Shown: piece by piece, positions 9,924 through 17,543 of the stretch | Layout: each line of letters starts with the position of its first letter | How positions within the stretch are numbered: the first letter of the stretch is position 1 | Assembly: GCF_003286125.1 (NCBI RefSeq) | Contig: NZ_QMED01000008.1 | Span: forward strand, 1 to 64,000 | From: Algibacillus agarilyticus | Lineage (GTDB): Bacteria; Pseudomonadota; Gammaproteobacteria; Enterobacterales; Alteromonadaceae | Direction of reading: 5' to 3' | Length of the DNA: 64,000 bases | Notes under the pieces: model-generated | Told to the model about the DNA's origin: nothing | The model's database searches: none | Seen by the model: the letters and a program-made list of their open reading frames with translations, nothing else | Translations under genes and position numbers: made by a program

Positions 9924-10052
9924 TATAGTCTTCTCGCTCAGGTTTTATGGTTCATTGTCAGCGCTTACTCGCCCCAATCACATAATAGAGCATATGCTCA
10001 TGGGGTCTCGAAGCTTGACGGCTTCCCCTAAAACCTGATCGCTTTAGCTATA
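9924..10052 (+). mobile_element. MITE family B, copy 1
   Basis: A 129-bp element nearly identical to 23149-23277. The ends are imperfect inverted repeats starting TATAG, and the centre contains the palindrome GAGCATATGCTC. The flanking bases fit a TA target duplication. It is non-coding and lies 10 bp downstream of the phosphorylase-kinase-like gene, where its hairpin could act as an mRNA 3' structure. Confidence 0.8.
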
Positions 10053-10069
10053 ATAATGAAGCCAACAAA

Positions 10070-10103
10070 CCAACGTTAACAAACCATAAACCGTTAACGT
10101 TGG
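10070..10103. repeat. 11-bp perfect inverted repeat
   Basis: CCAACGTTAAC and GTTAACGTTGG are separated by 12 nt. There is no U-tract. It could be an operator or an RNA stem, and it is not shared with other positions that I noticed. Confidence 0.5.
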
Positions 10104-10142
10104 CATATGTTTTAATAAGAGAAAACTGACTCACTTAAGATG

Positions 10143-10172
10143 AAAACAGCATTAGAACATGCTGTTTTTTTG
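10143..10172 (+). terminator. Rho-independent terminator
   Basis: AAAACAGCAT and ATGCTGTTTT form a 10-bp stem with a 6-nt loop, followed by further Ts. It lies about 230 nt beyond the phosphorylase-kinase-like gene and just before the next promoter. Confidence 0.75.
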
Positions 10173-10252
10173 CGCTATTATATTAAGAGTTTATAAAAGC
10201 CTAAGCTTTTTGGCTCACCTAAGTTTATTTTTCATTTTACGAGGTTATTTGT

Positions 10253-10600
10253 ATGGCGATCAGCAGTGTGCAAAATAGCATTAACAGTGCCATTATAAAT
10301 TCGACCGCTCAGCAAACGAATAACAACAACAGCGCCAGCAAGGCCAATAGCGACTTACTCAATGCGGCTTTAAATCGAAATACAGAAACAACGAGCTTAA
10401 GTACACAAGGATTATTGGCGCAAACAGCAAGCCAACAGATCAGCTTAACCGGTAGTATTCTTAATTCGATAGGCGGTGGCGACTCGGTTACGAATGATTT
10501 AGTTGGTTTACAACTTTATGGCAAAAATCAAATGGCGACCGATAAATTACCCGATAAAGTCGGTAATGTTGTCGGCAATATAATTGACCAATTAATATAA
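10253..10600 (+). CDS. Small hypothetical protein
   Basis: A 115-residue protein rich in Asn, Ser, Gln and Thr, with no cysteine, signal peptide or membrane segment. I do not recognise it. The N-terminal 50 residues are low-complexity polar sequence, and the C-terminal part (about 60-115) could form amphipathic helices. An AGG ribosome-binding motif stands 8 nt before the ATG, and codon use is like the neighbours, so it is probably a real gene. A terminator precedes it and repeats follow it, so it is monocistronic. Confidence 0.6.
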   Translation: MAISSVQNSINSAIINSTAQQTNNNNSASKANSDLLNAALNRNTETTSLSTQGLLAQTASQQISLTGSILNSIGGGDSVTNDLVGLQLYGKNQMATDKLPDKVGNVVGNIIDQLI

Positions 10601-10780
10601 CGCGCCCTTACCACTTTGCTGATTTTTTTTATAAAGTGATTGGCAGCAATAAAGCGATTTATATAAAAATAACCCAGTCATAAAGAGCTCAACAGGTCGT
10701 TGTAAAGGATAACTCTCAAGAGGCTGCTCAAAGGTAGCACTCAAAATCCACACCCAGACGATCAAAAGAGATCGAACAAA

Positions 10781-10807
10781 AACACGAACACGAACACGAA
10801 CACGAAC
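10781..10807 (+). repeat. Hexanucleotide tandem repeat (AACACG)4.5
   Basis: Four and a half perfect copies of AACACG lie between the 115-aa gene and the MITE. Six-base units would change length by slippage without shifting any reading frame. No confident gene overlaps it. Confidence 0.85.
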
Positions 10808-10893
10808 AACCAATGATTACTTTTTTCACTTTGCCTATCCAAGCGCTTATTCATGCAGCTTAGGTATATCAACAGCCACTCACTGTAAACTTA

Positions 10894-11143
10894 TACCAAT
10901 TCATATAAATAAGTGATCTCTCAGAATGCATCCAGCGGTTTTTGAACAAGGCGTCGGTGTACAGGAATGGTTGTTCCCTTTCAAATACCGATAACGCAGG
11001 TCAAAAGCCGCTGGGGCATTCCTTTCAGGCGAGTTTTAAATGCGCTTACTCTGTGTTGCTCGAACTCAAAAGAGCACCACTATTCTTTCATGTAAGCGCA
11101 TTTAAACGCTCGCTGAGTGGGCTCTTATTATTATGGATTGGTA
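10894..11143 (+). mobile_element. MITE family A, copy 2 (intact)
   Basis: A 250-bp element with terminal inverted repeats (TACCAATTCATA at the left; TACCAATCCATA read inward from the right). Its target duplication is TTA (10891-10893 and 11144-11146). An internal 15-bp perfect inverted repeat (TTTAAATGCGCTTAC and its complement) encloses about 40 nt. The right-hand TTA is also the stop codon of the minus-strand DUF2721 gene. There is no transposase, so it must be mobilised in trans. The 3-bp TNA-type duplication resembles that of some IS5-family groups, which is only an inference. Confidence 0.88.
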
Positions 11144-11554
11144 TTACACATCGTGTATTTTGCCTAAGCTTTCTAACTGTTTATTTAATGCATAACCGCT
11201 TATATAAACTTCATAAAAACAAGTACACAAAGAAACAATTAAACATAGCAAACTTAACGCAAAAAATGCATTCATTATTAAAACCCAAGACAATAAGCTA
11301 AAGCACATCGAAAAGGTACACAGAATAAACGAAGCAACGCCCCATAATTGCTTGTGCCTGATCAATTTAATACGTAAACGCAAATGCTCAATTTGCTCAC
11401 GCATGGTGTCATCCGCGGTTTCTTTATATTGCTTATAAAGTGAACGCGTTAAATTAGCTATCACGATAAAACGATTCGTATAAGCCAGCAATAATAAAGA
11501 TATTGCCGGAAATAATAAAACCGGTGTTGTCATCCCTACATCAAGCATATCCAT
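11144..11554 (-). CDS. DUF2721 membrane protein
   Basis: A 136-residue protein of the DUF2721 family. It has an N-terminal TTPxLLFPAISLLLLAYTNRF segment and basic helical residues 35-65, followed by two hydrophobic segments (about 69-93 and 94-116). It is an inner-membrane protein of unknown function. The stop codon TAA coincides with the target duplication of the adjoining MITE, so the insertion left the reading frame intact but replaced everything downstream. It is monocistronic. Confidence 0.8.
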   Translation of the reverse strand: MDMLDVGMTTPVLLFPAISLLLLAYTNRFIVIANLTRSLYKQYKETADDTMREQIEHLRLRIKLIRHKQLWGVASFILCTFSMCFSLLSWVLIMNAFFALSLLCLIVSLCTCFYEVYISGYALNKQLESLGKIHDV

Positions 11555-11742
11555 TCCATTTGTCTGTCATCAATAAGACAATATTGGCAACTTACTCGTG
11601 ATCCTACAAGCTTACTCGCCATAGCTTTGCGTTATGTTTGCTATTCATCGACAATTGCGCAATCTGGTATTTAATATGCGCGGCCAATACGTTAAGAATA
11701 AATAATTGAAGAACAGCTAAGTTAAAAACATAGGCATTGTTA

Positions 11743-11778
11743 AACAACAAAACCCGCTAGTGCGGGTTTTGTTGTTTT
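11743..11778. terminator. Strong bidirectional terminator
   Basis: A 15-bp perfect stem (AACAACAAAACCCGC and its complement) with a TAGT loop, flanked by T/A runs. It lies downstream of the minus-strand TPR gene. Confidence 0.85.
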
Positions 11779-11838
11779 ATAGCAATCACTCTAAAGCAAA
11801 ACTAAGCGCCAAAGGCGTGATGAATAAAGCCAGTTTTT

Positions 11839-13125
11839 TTATAAACCCGCTTGGGCTAATTGCATTTCAGTATCGGCTTCACGACGCACATAACCAGTCC
11901 ACTGGTTTGCCATTTTTTGACTTTCTTTAAAGTTTGCTGCCGACTCAAAGGCAACAATCGCTTCGTTAAACTTTTTAAGATTATAATAAGACATGCCAAG
12001 CACTAAGTGCGTAATACCAGGACGATCAAGCTGACCTTTATTAAGTGCTTTTTCAGCGGCTTTAATCGCGCCTTCAAAATCTTGAATGTTCATTAATGTT
12101 TGCGCTAATTCAGCGTCTAAATTACCATCTTCAGCTAACGTTGCCGCTTTGGCTAAAACCGGTATGGCGGCTTTCTCTTCACGCGCCATCACTAAGCTTT
12201 GTGCAACAAATTTTAAATTTTGTGTTGTTTCTTCAACAACACCGTCAGCCATGGCTTTTTGTAAAAGCTGTGCACCTTTATACGGTACGCGGTTAAATAC
12301 GTATAACTGAGATAACGTTAATAAATCAGAGCGTTTAGTGACAAAACCACGCTGATAAGCGGTTTCCATCGTCGCCATTTGTTTAACTTCTAACTCTAAT
12401 TCACCGTACATATTTGAAAGCTGTAACCAATATTCTGGTTTATCAAATAATTGCACCATACGCTCTAAAACTTGAGCGACTTTTGCTGGCTGTTTTAGTT
12501 CGTAATAAATTGCACGTTGTAGTACTAACCAATTCTCTTCTGGAATTTTCTGATCGGCTTCGGTTAAATCGATCGCCGTTTGGAGTGGTTTTAACGCCGA
12601 CTGATAATCTTTTTTAGCGTAATGAGCTTGAGCTAACAAAACGTATGAACGTGCATTCACTTTATCACCCGCTGCCGCCATCCATTGCTCTAAATAATTA
12701 ATCGATAAGTCGTAATCTTCGGCCATCATGGCTAATTGAGCCAAACTATAAAGCGTGCTTAAACGTAATGATTCAGGGATCGCTTCTTCAGCAACAACCT
12801 GTTTAAAACTTGAAATCGCTTCCGCGTAATTTTCTTGATTGTAATGAATAAAAGCGTAGAAGTTGTGCATCATCGCCACTTCGTAGCTATTCATTGACGC
12901 TTTTTTCTTTTGTACATTATCAAGCGCTTCAATGGCTTCGGTTGCTTTACCTTCATCGGCAAGCGCTTGAGCTCGTGCTAACTGACTATACACTTTGGCA
13001 CGTAAAGCAGGCACTCGCTTAGTGGCTTTTTCTTCTGTTTGACTTTCAGCAGCATATGCTACATTCGCAACCATGCTTAAGCTTAACGAGCTAATGGTGA
13101 TTAAATTAATTAATAATTTACGCAT
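11839..13125 (-). CDS. TPR-repeat periplasmic protein of the TonB2 cluster
   Basis: A 428-residue protein starting MRKLLINL, chosen because GGAG stands 6 nt before this ATG; a TTG four codons upstream overlaps that motif. The signal peptide ends near AYA, and tetratricopeptide repeats fill the rest. A TPR protein in this position is a usual companion of TtpC-ExbB-ExbD-TonB clusters in Alteromonadales and related marine bacteria, and is thought to assist TonB-dependent uptake. It is separated from tonB by a terminator and about 260 bp, so it probably has its own promoter. Confidence 0.8.
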   Translation of the reverse strand: MRKLLINLITISSLSLSMVANVAYAAESQTEEKATKRVPALRAKVYSQLARAQALADEGKATEAIEALDNVQKKKASMNSYEVAMMHNFYAFIHYNQENYAEAISSFKQVVAEEAIPESLRLSTLYSLAQLAMMAEDYDLSINYLEQWMAAAGDKVNARSYVLLAQAHYAKKDYQSALKPLQTAIDLTEADQKIPEENWLVLQRAIYYELKQPAKVAQVLERMVQLFDKPEYWLQLSNMYGELELEVKQMATMETAYQRGFVTKRSDLLTLSQLYVFNRVPYKGAQLLQKAMADGVVEETTQNLKFVAQSLVMAREEKAAIPVLAKAATLAEDGNLDAELAQTLMNIQDFEGAIKAAEKALNKGQLDRPGITHLVLGMSYYNLKKFNEAIVAFESAANFKESQKMANQWTGYVRREADTEMQLAQAGL

Positions 13126-13177
13126 ATTCATCTCCAATATTTATCAATATAGTGTGAAACAGAAAACCGTTGAAAAT

Positions 13178-13211
13178 GATTTCAAGATGAAGCGTCCTAC
13201 TTCTTGAAATC
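13178..13211. repeat. Inverted repeat in the TPR gene leader
   Basis: GATTTCAAGA and TCTTGAAATC form a 10-bp perfect dyad with a 14-nt loop, about 53 bp upstream of the TPR gene start. It could be a leader hairpin or an operator. Confidence 0.45.
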
Positions 13212-13302
13212 ACTTAGCGATTTAGCCCTACCGTCCAATTTAAACGAGCATTAAATCGCAGGTTTGTGAGCAGGTTAATTAAGCGTCTGCTACTGTCTCG
13301 AT

Positions 13303-13336
13303 TGTTAAAAAATAAAAAGCGCTTTAATAAAGCGCT
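13303..13336 (-). terminator. Terminator after tonB
   Basis: On the minus strand, AGCGCTTT and AAAGCGCT pair around a 3-nt loop and run into a long T-rich tract. A second 12-bp hairpin at 13342-13374 lies between this and the tonB stop codon. Confidence 0.8.
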
Positions 13337-13386
13337 AAACTAAATACGCTTTGAGCTTTGCACAAAGCGTATTTAAAACGTTTAGG

Positions 13387-14004
13387 TTATTTCGACATTT
13401 CAAATGAAATGCGATTTTGCACCCCTGCAACTTCTACAGGCTCACCACTCACAACACGTGGCTTGTACTTAAATTTTAAGGCGGCATTTAACGCGGCTTG
13501 ATTAAAAACACCTTCTGGTTGAGCTTCAACGACAAATGGATCTTTAACCGCACCCGATTTATTGACTGTAAATTCAACAATCACATAGCCTTCTATACCT
13601 CGTTGGGCAGCGCGTCTTGGGTAGACAGGGGCAACTTTCACGATAGGTAAGTATTCACCATCACCAGAATCAAGTGACAAACCACCTTTGATTCCAACAT
13701 CAGCGGCTACATTGGCACTAAAATCAGCACTTACCGCATTAGCATTCGGGTTAGGCGTCGCCATTTCTGGCTGTTCCATCGGTGGTGGCGGCTCTTGTGG
13801 TTTAGGTGGCTTTTTAGGTTTGCGTTCTTTCTTTTCAGCTTGTGTTTCTTTTTTCACACGCACGAAATCCAGTACACTGCCCTTTGGTGCATCAGAAAGT
13901 GCACCTTCACCACTAGCTATTAATGATTGCATTCCCCAAATGATGACAAAGGTCACCACTGAAGCAAATACAATCGCGAGTAGGTATCGCACAATCACAT
14001 TCAT
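13387..14004 (-). CDS. tonB: TonB-family energy transducer (TonB2 type)
   Basis: A 205-residue protein with an N-terminal membrane anchor (about 7-30), then a Lys/Pro-rich periplasmic linker (KKERKPKKPPKPQEPPPPM), then the C-terminal TonB domain. The domain contains YPRRAAQRGIEGYVIVEFTV and ends SFEMSK. It is short, as in TonB2-type proteins. It transmits proton-motive energy from ExbB/ExbD to outer-membrane receptors. It is the last gene of the DUF3450-ttpC-exbB-exbD-tonB operon, starting 4 nt after the exbD stop and followed by a strong terminator. Confidence 0.93.
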   Translation of the reverse strand: MNVIVRYLLAIVFASVVTFVIIWGMQSLIASGEGALSDAPKGSVLDFVRVKKETQAEKKERKPKKPPKPQEPPPPMEQPEMATPNPNANAVSADFSANVAADVGIKGGLSLDSGDGEYLPIVKVAPVYPRRAAQRGIEGYVIVEFTVNKSGAVKDPFVVEAQPEGVFNQAALNAALKFKYKPRVVSGEPVEVAGVQNRISFEMSK

Positions 14005-14008
14005 GGCT

Positions 14009-14416
14009 TTATTGATCCGCTGCTATTGAAACATCGTAAGCACCAGCCGCTCTTGATGCATCCATCACTTTAACTAACGTGTCAACGTTGGCTTTTTTAT
14101 CCGCTTGAATAACCACTGAACCTTGTGGGTTTTCAGCTTTTAAACGTTCAATATTCGCTTGTACAGCACGAACATCAACACGACGTTTATCAATCCAAAC
14201 TTCACCGGTTTCGTTGATAGCAATTAATATATTTGCACGATCTTTTTTAACCGCCGTTGGAGCATCAGGGCGATTAACATCAATACCCGCTTCTTTTACA
14301 AATGAAGCGGTAACAATGAAGAAAATAAGCATGATGAAAACAACATCAAGCATTGGCGTCATATCAATCGCTTGTTCTTCATCATCTTGCATTACATTAG
14401 TCATTAACTTACGCAT
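14009..14416 (-). CDS. exbD: ExbD-family biopolymer transport protein
   Basis: A 135-residue ExbD/TolR protein. It has a short cytoplasmic N-terminus and one membrane segment (about 23-42) preceded by the conserved Asp in MTPMLDVVFIMLIFF, the proton-conducting residue of the family. A periplasmic domain ends in VSIAADQ. It forms the proton channel with ExbB and couples it to TonB. It is located between exbB and tonB with short gaps, in the same operon. Confidence 0.94.
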   Translation of the reverse strand: MRKLMTNVMQDDEEQAIDMTPMLDVVFIMLIFFIVTASFVKEAGIDVNRPDAPTAVKKDRANILIAINETGEVWIDKRRVDVRAVQANIERLKAENPQGSVVIQADKKANVDTLVKVMDASRAAGAYDVSIAADQ

Positions 14417-14468
14417 GTTTGTATTCTCTTTTTGTAGCCAAGCATATTGCTTGGCTTGGGTTTATCTC

Positions 14469-14996
14469 TTATCTTTCAACTAACAAGTGGTCTTCAAGCA
14501 ATTCAACTTGGCGCTTTGCATTACGCTGTAACCAAGTTAATGCAAAAATGCCTGACAATGCACCAACCATACCGGCCATTGTGGGTATAGTGGCTTTAGA
14601 CACACCCGATGCCATTGAACGCGCACTACCTGAGCCTGAAATAGCCATCACATCAAAAACTTCAATCATGCCGGTTACAGTGCCCATTAATCCAAGTAGT
14701 GGACATAAAGCAACCAAGGCACCTAAAAAAGCAAGGTGTTGATTTAATGCAATTGATGCTCTTGATATTTGTGCTTGACGAATTTGTTGTGCATCCCAAG
14801 ATGCACGTTCATTTCGATTTAACCAAGTAGACAAAATATTTTTTTCATACGAACGATAGCCATTTAATGCGTAAACAATGCGCTCTAAAATAACGATCCA
14901 CATGATAAAGATTAAGCCTGCGATCAACGTTAATACCTGACCGCCTGTTTCCATGAAGCCACGAATGGCTTCAAACATTTCGAAAAAAGTTAGCAT
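14469..14996 (-). CDS. exbB: ExbB-family biopolymer transport protein
   Basis: A 175-residue MotA/TolQ/ExbB proton-channel protein. The start chosen is MLTFFEMFEAI, since AAGGAG lies just upstream (inside the end of ttpC) and the upstream stop is only 1 nt away. Three membrane segments fit the family, including the conserved LGLMGTVTGMIEVFD channel helix. This is the short ExbB that pairs with TtpC in TonB2 systems. It is translationally coupled to ttpC. Confidence 0.93.
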   Translation of the reverse strand: MLTFFEMFEAIRGFMETGGQVLTLIAGLIFIMWIVILERIVYALNGYRSYEKNILSTWLNRNERASWDAQQIRQAQISRASIALNQHLAFLGALVALCPLLGLMGTVTGMIEVFDVMAISGSGSARSMASGVSKATIPTMAGMVGALSGIFALTWLQRNAKRQVELLEDHLLVER

Positions 14997-14997
14997 G

Positions 14998-16368
14998 TTA
15001 TGCTCCTTTTTCTGAACGCTCTGCAATGATGCCTGCGCTCTGCTCTTGCAAGACATAAATCAAGTTTTTGCTACGCGTATTTAACATCGTGTAAAGCAAT
15101 ACCGTTGGTATAGCGACAACTAAGCCAAGAACCGTTGTAACCAATGCTTGAGAAATACCACCCGCCATTAATTTAGGGTCACCGGTACCAAATAAGGTAA
15201 TGGCCTGGAACGTATTGATCATACCCGTAACCGTACCGAGTAGACCTAATAGTGGTGATACAACTGAGATGATTTTGATAAACGTTAAGTTGCGCGTTAA
15301 CTTAGGCACTTCACGTAAAATAGCTTCGCTTAATTTAAGCTCTAACGTTTCAGTATCTGCAGTTGGGTTTTCATCTTTAACTTTCATTACACGCCCTAAC
15401 GGGTTGTCACTTGAAGCTTCTGGACGTTTTAATTGTCTTGAAACTTTGCTACCAATAAGGAACAAGCTAATGAAGCGCTCTAGTGCGATAAGTAAACCAA
15501 CTAAACCAACACCTAAAATAATGTAACCAACTGTTCCACCCTGCTCTACACGCTCTTGTGTATCAGGTGCTTGAACTAACAAACCTAATATTGAGCCACC
15601 TGTTGGGTCTAAAGCAAAATCAACGAGTGAACCTTGGCCGTTTTGCATTGCCGCTGCACCTTCTAAATAACGGCTCGCAGGTTGGCGTGATAATTCAGCA
15701 ATTGAACCAGTTTCAGAGATAAACTCTAAATACATGCCATCTGCAACTAAGTTGAAAGAACCTACACGAATAATTTCTTTTTCAACTTTGTTACCTGCTT
15801 GTAAAACAACAGGCGCTTTAAACGTTGTGATTTTGCCTGATTCGGTCATCTCACGTTGTAAAGCAAACCAAACTTGCTCGATCTCTTCGATTGATGCCAG
15901 TTTTGAGCTTTTACCCATTTTTTGCGCAACTTCATCCATGAATACATCACGGTTTGGATATTGAGCTGAAATAAGTGACGTGCTGAATTTATTTTTGGCA
16001 TCGCCAGCAACTTGCTGTAACACACCAAAAAGCTCTTTAAGAGAGCCCATGCGTTTAGTTAACGCACCTGATAAATCCGCTAATTTGAATTCGTTTTCTT
16101 CAAATTGCGTTTCAAGCTTTTCACTTAATTTAATGCTTGCATCGCGCTCTTGGCGTGCTTCGTTTAATAAACGAACTTGTTGATCACGTTGACCTTTGAA
16201 TTCAGCTTCGCGACGTTGATTTTCTTCTGATTGAAACAATTTACCTTGTTCAAGCGTTTTTAATAACTCATCAAGATTAACCGGTTCAGCCGAAGCCATT
16301 TGTGCGGTCATTAACGATGAAGCAATAACAACTGACTTAGCAATATTTTTGAATGATAAAAAATTCAT
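14998..16368 (-). CDS. ttpC: TtpC-like ExbB-family protein with a long periplasmic domain
   Basis: A 456-residue protein. A signal peptide (cleavage near ASA-EP) is followed by a coiled-coil periplasmic region rich in Glu, Gln and Arg (about 30-130), then a globular part, and then a C-terminal MotA/TolQ/ExbB domain (LGLLGTVTGMINTFQ and LVVAIPTVLLY). This is the architecture of TtpC, the fourth component of TonB2 systems in Vibrio. The start at 16368 follows GGAG; an ATG 15 nt upstream overlaps the DUF3450 stop (TAATG) and is an alternative. It lies in the TonB operon. Confidence 0.9.
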   Translation of the reverse strand: MNFLSFKNIAKSVVIASSLMTAQMASAEPVNLDELLKTLEQGKLFQSEENQRREAEFKGQRDQQVRLLNEARQERDASIKLSEKLETQFEENEFKLADLSGALTKRMGSLKELFGVLQQVAGDAKNKFSTSLISAQYPNRDVFMDEVAQKMGKSSKLASIEEIEQVWFALQREMTESGKITTFKAPVVLQAGNKVEKEIIRVGSFNLVADGMYLEFISETGSIAELSRQPASRYLEGAAAMQNGQGSLVDFALDPTGGSILGLLVQAPDTQERVEQGGTVGYIILGVGLVGLLIALERFISLFLIGSKVSRQLKRPEASSDNPLGRVMKVKDENPTADTETLELKLSEAILREVPKLTRNLTFIKIISVVSPLLGLLGTVTGMINTFQAITLFGTGDPKLMAGGISQALVTTVLGLVVAIPTVLLYTMLNTRSKNLIYVLQEQSAGIIAERSEKGA

Positions 16369-16382
16369 GATTAAAGACTCCA

Positions 16383-17147
16383 TTACTTCGCTGACGCAAG
16401 TGGTAAGTTAAGTAGATCAGGTGCTAACTGCTTGCGAGCAATTCGGATACCTTTAGTAATTTGAATGCGGTGTTCAGCCGGTAACGCAACAAAGGCTTGT
16501 GTGTCTTGATCCCAAGTACCACTTAATTGCCCATCACGTGTTTGATAAATAAGTGATAAACGACCAATACGTAAAAAATCAACATCACGTTCTTGACCGT
16601 CAATCGCTAACAAACCAGTGTAAGCTTCAATTGTGCGACCGTAATCCACTTCAACTTGATAAGCTTCGAGTACACGACGAAATTTTTCAGAGCTTGAAAT
16701 GTCAGCAGCGACCATCATTTTTTTCAGGTCAGCGATACGCTTAGCACGCTCTTCAGGTAAGAAAGGTAAATCTAAATCAACAAAGCTTTCTAAACCGTCA
16801 ATCATGCGCATCATAAGTGGCATTACTTGACGCTCTACAACACTGACTTGATCGATAGATAAGTTGATATCGCGCATTTCAGCAAGCTGATTGTCGATTT
16901 GCTGTTGAAGCTGTGAGTTGTATACGTTTAAACCGTCAATTTCTTTATTCACGGTTTGGAATTTTTGTAAGCGACTTTGTGTGTCGTCACTGATTTTATC
17001 AATGCGCGCTTGTGATTTTTCAGCCGATTGATTAATTTCACTACCTGCTTTCATGACAGGCTCTAATACGTTTTGTGCTTGGGCGGCTGAACAAGTGTAA
17101 ACAGCGGCCGCAAGTATTGAATATTTAAATGATTGTGCAAACTTCAT
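16383..17147 (-). CDS. DUF3450 periplasmic coiled-coil protein
   Basis: A 254-residue DUF3450 protein. The signal peptide ends near SAAQA. A long coiled coil (about 30-100, ending near the IDQVSV stretch) follows, then a globular domain with YQVEVDYGRTIEAY and the YQTRDG region. The family nearly always sits immediately before ttpC in TonB2 clusters and is believed to be a periplasmic accessory. It has a good GAGGAAG ribosome binding site. It is the first gene of the operon, and a PhoB-like box stands 58 bp upstream of its start. Confidence 0.88.
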   Translation of the reverse strand: MKFAQSFKYSILAAAVYTCSAAQAQNVLEPVMKAGSEINQSAEKSQARIDKISDDTQSRLQKFQTVNKEIDGLNVYNSQLQQQIDNQLAEMRDINLSIDQVSVVERQVMPLMMRMIDGLESFVDLDLPFLPEERAKRIADLKKMMVAADISSSEKFRRVLEAYQVEVDYGRTIEAYTGLLAIDGQERDVDFLRIGRLSLIYQTRDGQLSGTWDQDTQAFVALPAEHRIQITKGIRIARKQLAPDLLNLPLASAK

Positions 17148-17204
17148 TGCAGCTTCCTCGGTTAATGCGATAAATCAATTCGAGGCGCAGGATATTTCAA
17201 TCTT

Positions 17205-17222
17205 GTGACGCTTTTATGACAG
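17205..17222 (-). promoter_or_regulatory. Putative Pho box upstream of the TonB2 operon
   Basis: The minus strand reads CTGTCATAAAAGCGTCAC: a perfect CTGTCAT, a 4-bp A-rich spacer and a second 7-mer matching 4/7. It is 58 bp upstream of the DUF3450 start codon, in a plausible activator position. Confidence 0.5.
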
Positions 17223-17397
17223 CGTAACAAAGCCAAAATAACTTAATAAAACAGAAACAAAACTGACTTTTAAAAGAAATAAAACTGAAACAAAAAAGTC
17301 ATAAAGAGCATTTATTGAACATGGTGAGTTTACTTTACAGTCATTAGATTGAAGTTTAATGACAAGAAGATTGAAAGGTTAAATGATTGATTTAAAT

Positions 17398-17437
17398 GAA
17401 AAAAGCTTTGAAGTTAAATTAACCTTCAAAGCTTTTT
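17398..17437. terminator. Bidirectional terminator after the receptor gene
   Basis: AAAAGCTTTGAAG (17401-17413) pairs perfectly with CTTCAAAGCTTTT (17424-17436) and is flanked by A and T runs. It ends the lipoprotein-receptor transcript before the Pho box region of the TonB operon. Confidence 0.8.
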
Positions 17438-17476
17438 AATCGTTACAATGTTAAATAACGAGGGTTCAGTTTACTT

Positions 17477-17539
17477 TTATAAGTCCCACGAGAAGCCAAT
17501 ACTAAATTCAGTGCCTTTGGCTTCTAAAGCTAGGTAATA
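17477..17539 (-). pseudogene. Remnant of a second TonB-receptor C-terminus
   Basis: Directly downstream of the receptor stop codon, another frame reads YYLALEAKGTEFSIGFSWDL and then a stop. This is the typical last two beta strands of a TonB-dependent receptor, parallel to the end of the present receptor (VGVGFSLGYSYDFD). There is no start codon or upstream coding sequence. It looks like the leftover tail of an earlier receptor gene that was replaced or duplicated at this locus. Confidence 0.7.
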
Positions 17540-17543
17540 AAGG

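Noticed and set aside
10592-10813. A 73-codon minus-strand frame starting with Val-Arg repeats
   Set aside because: Its start is made of the AACACG tandem repeat, it has no ribosome binding site and it resembles no family I know. Listed only as a repeat.
10942-11301. A 119-codon plus-strand frame over the MITE
   Set aside because: It is the chance translation of MITE family A running on into the antisense of the DUF2721 gene.
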